Assembly: GCF_000763945.1 (NCBI RefSeq)
Contig: NZ_JQFJ01000001.1
Coordinates: 124,001-188,000 of the forward strand
From: Sphingopyxis sp. MWB1
GTDB taxonomy: Bacteria; Pseudomonadota; Alphaproteobacteria; Sphingomonadales; Sphingomonadaceae
Reading direction: 5' to 3'
Length of the DNA stretch: 64,000 nt
Part shown: positions 59,817-64,000 of the stretch, piece by piece
How positions within the stretch are numbered: position 1 is the first letter of the stretch
How the letters are laid out: each line of letters starts with the position of its first letter
The notes under the pieces: model-generated
Seen by the model: only the letters and a program-made list of their open reading frames with translations
What the model was told of the DNA's origin: nothing
The model's database searches: none
Made by a program: the position numbers and the translations under genes

Positions 59817-60299
59817 ATGATCGCCCGCAAGCTGGAGAGCCGAATTCATCCCGACGATCTGATCGAACCCGGCAAGGCGGGGCCGCAGCTGATGCGGCAT
59901 GTGCGGGTCAATGTCGCTGAAAGCCCGCTCGGCTGGCTTGCGGCACGCGGATATCTGACCGAGGCGCAATATCGCGCGGGCGAGCGGCTGCGCGCCGATT
60001 ATGAGCGGGCGGGGCTGGCAGCGCGGGTGACGATGCGCTGGGATGCCGCGCCGCCCGCGCGGGTGCGGGGTGGGGCGCGCGCCGCCGATGCCTCGCTGGC
60101 GCGTATCGACGCGCATCGCCGCTTTCATGCCGCGCTGGAGGCGGCGGGGCCGGGGCTGGCCGACATATGCTGGCGCGTGATTTGCGGCGGGGAGGCGATG
60201 GCGGGGGCGGAAAAGGCGCTGGGCTGGCCCGCGCGGTCGGGGCGGGTGGTGTTGACACTGGCGCTCGACCGGCTGGTGCGATTCTACGGGACGGGGTGA
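59817..60299 (+). CDS. DUF6456 domain protein
   Basis: A 160-residue protein with the pattern ESPLGWLAARGYLTEAQYRAGERLRADYERAGL, characteristic of DUF6456, found in alphaproteobacteria next to or fused with HTH proteins. The rest contains a helical DASLARIDAHRRFHAAL and the terminal WPARSGRVVLTLALDRLVRFYG. ATG 59817 after GAGGAGACGCC. Possible DNA-binding or regulatory role; function not established. Divergent from the XRE gene (92 bases). Confidence 0.75.
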   Translation: MIARKLESRIHPDDLIEPGKAGPQLMRHVRVNVAESPLGWLAARGYLTEAQYRAGERLRADYERAGLAARVTMRWDAAPPARVRGGARAADASLARIDAHRRFHAALEAAGPGLADICWRVICGGEAMAGAEKALGWPARSGRVVLTLALDRLVRFYGTG

Positions 60300-60359
60300 A
60301 GGGGCGCGGGGGCTATGGCCTGCCTTGGTATCCCGGCCTGATCGGGAATCCATTACCGG

Positions 60360-60400
60360 GCCGTCGTCGTGGATCCCGGATCAAGTCCGGGATGACGAGA
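60360..60400. repeat. REP-like element, copy identical to 32956-32996
   Basis: A 41-base block identical to 32956-32996, core CCCGGATCAAGTCCGGG. Followed directly by tandem copies of its 3' end (see next feature). Confidence 0.75.
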
Positions 60401-60441
60401 AGGGGGAAGGGATGACGAAGGGGAAGGGATGACGAAGGGGG
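60389..60441. repeat. short tandem repeat derived from the REP end
   Basis: GGGATGACGA begins at 60389, 60409 and 60426, each followed by an AG/GGGGAA-like run, so the units are 20 and 17 bases long. The first unit is the 3' end of the REP element. It ends 25 bases before the ABC-F stop. Confidence 0.7.
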
Positions 60442-60465
60442 AGGGGCAGGAAGCGGGTTGGCTTC

Positions 60466-62250
60466 CTAACCCAGATTTTCCACCTCTTCGGCCAGTTCCA
60501 GCCAGCGATCTTCGGCTGCCGCTTTTTCCGCGCGCAGGGTTTCGAGTGTTTCGGTCAGCGCGGTGAATTTCGCATGGTCGCGGGTGAAGAGGCTGCCGTC
60601 CGACAATTCCCCCTCGATGCGCGTCATGTCCGCTTCAATTTCCTCGATCCGGCCGGGAAGCAGATCATAGTCGCGCTGATCCTTGTAGCTGAGCTTCTTG
60701 CGCTGTTGCGGCGGCGGCGCGGGGGTGGGGGCGGCGCTGCTCGTCGATTTGCTTTTGGCGGGCGCGGGCCTGCTGCGCTTTGCTTCCCAATCGGCATAGC
60801 CGCCCGCGACGATATCGACCTTGCCCGACCCGTCGAGGCCGAGCGTGACGGTGACGGTGCGGTCGAGAAAGTCGCGATCGTGGCTGACGAGCAGCACCGT
60901 GCCCTGATAATCGGCGATCACTTCCTGGAGCAGATCGAGCGTTTCGAGGTCGAGGTCATTGGTCGGCTCGTCAAGGACGAGCAGATTGGATTCGCGGGCA
61001 AATTCGCGCGCGAGAAGCAGGCGGGAGCGCTCGCCGCCTGACAGCGCGCTGACGCTGGCCTCGGCCACCGAGGGTTCGAAGAGAAATTCCTTCAAATAGC
61101 CCTGAATATGTTTTTTGACCCCGCGCACCTCGATCCAGTCGCCGCCGTCGGCGAGGACGTCGCGCACGCGCTTGTCGGGCGAAAGCAGGCTGCGCTGCTG
61201 ATCGATGACGATGCCGTCGAGCGTGGGGGCGAGGGTGACCTCGCCGCTGTCGGGCTGAATTTCACCGGTCAGCAGCTTGAGCAGGGTCGATTTGCCCGCG
61301 CCATTGGCGCCGACAATGCCGATGCGGTCGCCGCGCTGGATGCGAAAAGTGAAGTTGCGGATGATCGGGCGGTCGCCAAAGCTTTTAGAAATATCGTCGG
61401 CGACGATCACCGATTTGGAGCGCACATCATCATTGGCAAGGCCCAGCTTGGCGACGCCGGGGCCCCCGATCATGGAGGCGCGGGTGGCGCGCATTTCCAT
61501 CAGCTTTTCCAGCCGCCCCTGGTTGCGCTTGCGCCGCGCCGTCACGCCGCGTTCGAGCCAATGCGCCTCCAGCTTCAGCTTCGCGTCGAGCTTTTCGGCG
61601 GCGCGGGCTTCTTCGGCGAACACCGCCTCCATCCACGCGTCGAAGCCGCCAAAGCCGATTTCCTTGCGCCGGATGCTGCCCCGGTCGAGCCAGAGTGTCT
61701 GGCGTGTGAGCCGGGTGAGAAAGGTCCGGTCGTGGCTGATCGCGACAAAGGCGCCGCCGAAACGCGACAGCCAGTTTTCAAGCCAGTCGATGGCGGCAAG
61801 GTCGAGATGGTTGGTCGGCTCGTCAAGCAGCAGGACATCGGGATTTTGCGCGAGCGCGCGGGCGATGGCGGCGCGGCGACGCTCACCCCCCGATGCGCTG
61901 GCAGCTTCGCGCGACATGTCGATGCCAAGCTGGTCGGCGATGGCGGCGACTTCAAATTCCTGGGGGGGGTGGTCGCCGCCAATGGCATAGTCCATCAAGG
62001 TGGCGTAGCCGGTGAAATCGGGTTCCTGTTCCAGGAGCACGACATGGGTGCCGGGGACGATGGTGCGCTTTCCCTTGTCGGGGTCGATTCGATCGGCAAG
62101 CAATTTGAGCAGAGTCGTTTTGCCCGCGCCGTTGCGGCCGATCAGCGCGAGCCGGTCGCGCGCGCCAATATAGATGTCGAGGTCCTGAAACAGCCATCCG
62201 CTGCCCTGGACAAGGCCGAGGCCTTCATATGATAAAATCGGTGCTGCCAT
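60466..62250 (-). CDS. ABC-F family ATPase (Uup/EttA-like)
   Basis: A 594-residue cytoplasmic ATPase with two nucleotide-binding domains. Walker A GRNGAGKTTL and GANGAGKSTL, signatures SGGERRRAAIARAL and SGGERSRLLLAREF, and a coiled-coil-rich C-terminus (EIEADMTRIEGELSDGSL) with no membrane segments are visible. ABC-F proteins act on ribosomes or DNA; Uup-like ones have such a C-terminal tail. ATG 62250 is chosen so that MAAPILSYEGLGLVQG precedes the first domain; upstream residues have no conservation. Stands alone, divergent from the SIMPL gene. Confidence 0.9.
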   Translation of the reverse strand: MAAPILSYEGLGLVQGSGWLFQDLDIYIGARDRLALIGRNGAGKTTLLKLLADRIDPDKGKRTIVPGTHVVLLEQEPDFTGYATLMDYAIGGDHPPQEFEVAAIADQLGIDMSREAASASGGERRRAAIARALAQNPDVLLLDEPTNHLDLAAIDWLENWLSRFGGAFVAISHDRTFLTRLTRQTLWLDRGSIRRKEIGFGGFDAWMEAVFAEEARAAEKLDAKLKLEAHWLERGVTARRKRNQGRLEKLMEMRATRASMIGGPGVAKLGLANDDVRSKSVIVADDISKSFGDRPIIRNFTFRIQRGDRIGIVGANGAGKSTLLKLLTGEIQPDSGEVTLAPTLDGIVIDQQRSLLSPDKRVRDVLADGGDWIEVRGVKKHIQGYLKEFLFEPSVAEASVSALSGGERSRLLLAREFARESNLLVLDEPTNDLDLETLDLLQEVIADYQGTVLLVSHDRDFLDRTVTVTLGLDGSGKVDIVAGGYADWEAKRSRPAPAKSKSTSSAAPTPAPPPQQRKKLSYKDQRDYDLLPGRIEEIEADMTRIEGELSDGSLFTRDHAKFTALTETLETLRAEKAAAEDRWLELAEEVENLG

Positions 62251-62388
62251 GATGAACGGTTCGCTAGCGAGACGTTCAGCCGGGCGCAAGCGCGGCGCGG
62301 GCAAGGCAGGAACGCGTCCGATCCGTCTGCGTTACGGGAACAGACAGGCCAATGGGCCGGACGCCCGGATCAACAGGAGGGTTTTTTG

Positions 62389-63135
62389 ATGAAAAAGCGT
62401 ATATTTAGCGCAGTAGCCGCCAGCGCGGCGCTGATCGCGGCGACACCCGCCGTAGCGCAGCAGGGAGGAGCGAATGTGACGGTAGCAGCGAGCCAGGGAC
62501 CGATTTTGAGCTTCAGCGTCAGCGAGGAAGTGCGCGCGCGTCCCGATCAGGCGACAATTGGCGCGGGCGTCCAGACGAACGCCCCCACGGCGGTCGAGGC
62601 GATGCGCGCCAATGCCGCCGCCATGGAGAAGCTGGTCGCCGCCGTCAAAAAACAGGGCATCAAGCCCGAGGATATCCAGACAAGCGGCATCAGCCTGTCG
62701 CCGCAATATGACTATAATAATCGCAGCGACGGCCAGCCGCCGCGCTTCATCGGTTATCAGGTGACGAACAGCGTGCGTGCGACGACCGGCAAGGTCGATG
62801 GCGTGGGACCGCTGATGGATGCGCTGGTCGCAGCCGGCGGAACCAATATCGAAGGGCCGTGGTTCGCGATGAAGGACCCCGACGCGATGCTGGTCGGCGC
62901 GCGCGGCGCGGCGATCAAGGCCGCCGAAGCCAAGGCGGCGGATTATGCGCGGCTGGCCGGATATCGCGGCGCCGAACTGGTTTCCTTGAGCGAAGGCGGT
63001 TTTTCGGGACCGCAGCCGCCCATGCCCTATGCCCGCGGAATGGCGGCGATGGACGCGAAGGTTTCGACTCCGGTCGAACCAGGACAGGTCGGCAACACGC
63101 TGACGCTGAATTTTCAATATCGTCTGGTGCGGTAA
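62389..63135 (+). CDS. SIMPL domain (DUF541) secreted protein
   Basis: A 248-residue periplasmic or outer-membrane protein of the SIMPL/DUF541 family (about 200 residues after a signal peptide: RIFSAVAASAALIAATPAVA). ARPDQATIGAGVQT and QTSGISLSPQYDYNN are typical. Function unknown; E. coli relatives such as YggE are linked to oxidative stress. ATG 62389 follows AGGAGGG with good spacing. Confidence 0.88.
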   Translation: MKKRIFSAVAASAALIAATPAVAQQGGANVTVAASQGPILSFSVSEEVRARPDQATIGAGVQTNAPTAVEAMRANAAAMEKLVAAVKKQGIKPEDIQTSGISLSPQYDYNNRSDGQPPRFIGYQVTNSVRATTGKVDGVGPLMDALVAAGGTNIEGPWFAMKDPDAMLVGARGAAIKAAEAKAADYARLAGYRGAELVSLSEGGFSGPQPPMPYARGMAAMDAKVSTPVEPGQVGNTLTLNFQYRLVR

Positions 63136-63574
63136 CAAGGGCCAGGCAACAAGGCGTCGCCCCCGCCTTCGCGGGCACACCGATGTTATAACTCGCTGGA
63201 AACATCCATCTGAGTTTTTTCCATTGTCAGAATATTTGGTACAAGTCGGGGTGTGGATTAGCCGAGCACGGGTCTCGTCTGGAGGTCGATATCAAGCGGC
63301 AACGTCGATTAAGACGGAGACAGGGCTGGTGATCAAGGTGTGAACCTTGCGAGCCGGTCCTCGTCCAGATTTTCACAACGCGTATGTTATATGAATGGCA
63401 GCGCACCCCCTGTTGCCAATTTATTCGTCCCATCCGGTCGCAACAGGCGTTAGGTTCAATTTGAATATATTTCCTCCTAGACAGCGCCAGCATGTTGTGT
63501 AACTTTGAAATTGTTCGCGCAGTGTAGCCAGATATCCGCATTCTCGCGGGCAATTGGGTTCGTGGACTACTTAG
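63136..63574. other. AT-richer intergenic region before T1SS gene
   Basis: A 439-base stretch with no supported gene. It begins with a small GC-rich hairpin (CCCGC-CTTC-GCGGG, 63162-63175), then becomes clearly AT-richer than the rest of the window (63180-63560). A minus-strand open frame at 63227-63553 has no ribosome binding site and no protein-like composition. Confidence 0.55.
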
Positions 63575-64000
63575 ATGGCATCTTCGATGCTAAGTGGATG
63601 GCGCGCGTGGGGATTAGTCTTGACCAAAGGGGCGCAAGCCAAATTTGCAGGCAACTCTGAGTCGGGCTTGGTGGCGCTGGCCACGGTCCTGGCAATCCAC
63701 AAAATTGCTGTCGATCCAGACCAGCTACGGCATGAGTTGGGGCATGAGCGGCCATTGATAGCCGATGACATTCTCCGGTTAGCAAAGCGGCAACAAGGTG
63801 TGCGGGCTAAGGCCGTGCAAGTTACATTTGATAAGCTGAGCAGATTGCCTCTGCCTGTCGTCGCCGGTGGGCCGAGCGGTTGGTTCGTGATCGGCCGTGT
63901 TACCGTTTCTGAAGCCTTAATCCAACGTCCTGGCCAGCCCGTTGAGAAAGTGCAGCAATGCGCTCTGGCAGGCATTTGGTCCGGCGAAGTGATCTTGCTG
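63575..64000 (+). CDS. type I secretion ABC transporter, N-terminal fragment (runs off the window)
   Basis: The first 142 codons of a longer gene. The visible part aligns in pattern with the C39-like domain at the N-terminus of HlyB/LktB-type exporters: SGLVALATVLAIHKIAVDPD, LRHELG, LRLAKRQQGVRAKAV, LPLPVVAGGPSGWFVIGR, and a final QQCALAGIWSGEVILL before the membrane domain would begin. The catalytic Cys of true C39 peptidases is replaced here, as in HlyB, so it probably only binds substrate. ATG 63575 or 63587 is the start. Codons ATA, TTA and CTA occur here though rare in most of the window, which suggests recent gene transfer. Confidence 0.8.
   Translation, partial: MASSMLSGWRAWGLVLTKGAQAKFAGNSESGLVALATVLAIHKIAVDPDQLRHELGHERPLIADDILRLAKRQQGVRAKAVQVTFDKLSRLPLPVVAGGPSGWFVIGRVTVSEALIQRPGQPVEKVQQCALAGIWSGEVILL

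Noticed and set aside
60389..60441. Short tandem repeats considered as a CRISPR array
   Set aside because: Units are 17-20 bases with no unique spacers and no cas genes; they are copies of the end of a REP element.
63227..63553. 108-codon minus-strand frame in the AT-rich gap
   Set aside because: No ribosome binding site, no recognisable family, and residue composition (many Arg, Cys, Ser) is not protein-like.

Overview
The window looks like a chromosomal segment of a sphingomonad alphaproteobacterium (order Sphingomonadales, possibly Sphingopyxis-like; species not determinable). This rests on the high GC content, the CckA and ChpT phosphorelay genes, a GTTC-N7-GTTC type SOS box before recA, ChpT/DUF2062/DUF6456-type genes, a large TonB-dependent receptor and many secreted peptidases. 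About 55 protein genes, one tRNA-Pro(GGG), the RNase P RNA and several short palindromic repeats are supported.

Layout. 1-390: start of a methionine aminopeptidase gene preceded by a ParD-like antitoxin gene and a palindromic operator. 428-21634: an accessory-looking cluster for peptide use. It holds three DUF885 peptidase-like proteins, a TonB-dependent receptor, an S9 prolyl-oligopeptidase-like enzyme, a DUF3830 protein, a BASS-type transporter, a DAO-type FAD oxidoreductase, two MarR regulators, a cyclase/formamidase-like enzyme, indolepyruvate oxidoreductase IorA/IorB and an M24 peptidase-like protein. 21658-25656: mtgA, a membrane protein with a Lys/Ala-rich histone-H1-like tail, rpoH and rluD. 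25783-32157: chpT and a compact che operon (cheA-W-Y-B-R). 32227-38449: cell-wall amidase, rnpB, greB, slt, dapA, smpB and a DUF2062 gene. 38546-48009: an M13 peptidase, cckA with a single-domain receiver, recA, alaS and a lipoprotein gene. 48256-49300: a holin plus GH108 endolysin resembling the lysis pair of gene transfer agents. 49371-52006: a quinone oxidoreductase-like gene, an SDR and a TauE/SafE transporter. 52198-54510: an arsenic operon (arsI/cadI-arsR-acr3-arsC). 54552-57921: tRNA-Pro and yajC-secD-secF. 57942-63136: a GT4 glycosyltransferase, an XRE regulator, a DUF6456 gene, an ABC-F ATPase and a SIMPL protein. 63575-64000: the start of a type I secretion ATPase gene after an AT-richer stretch.

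How the parts fit. In the 428-21634 cluster a plausible flow is: outer-membrane uptake of peptides or modified amino acids, periplasmic cleavage (S9, DUF885, M24), inner-membrane transport, oxidation by the FAD enzyme to a 2-oxo acid, and oxidative decarboxylation of an aryl-pyruvate by IorAB. A nearly identical 19-base element lies upstream of the first DUF885 gene and of the M24 gene, at opposite ends of the cluster, and suggests one regulon. CckA, ChpT and a receiver protein in one window give two core pieces of the CtrA phosphorelay. The che operon has no receptor gene next to it. All functions are read from sequence motifs alone; no search was run.
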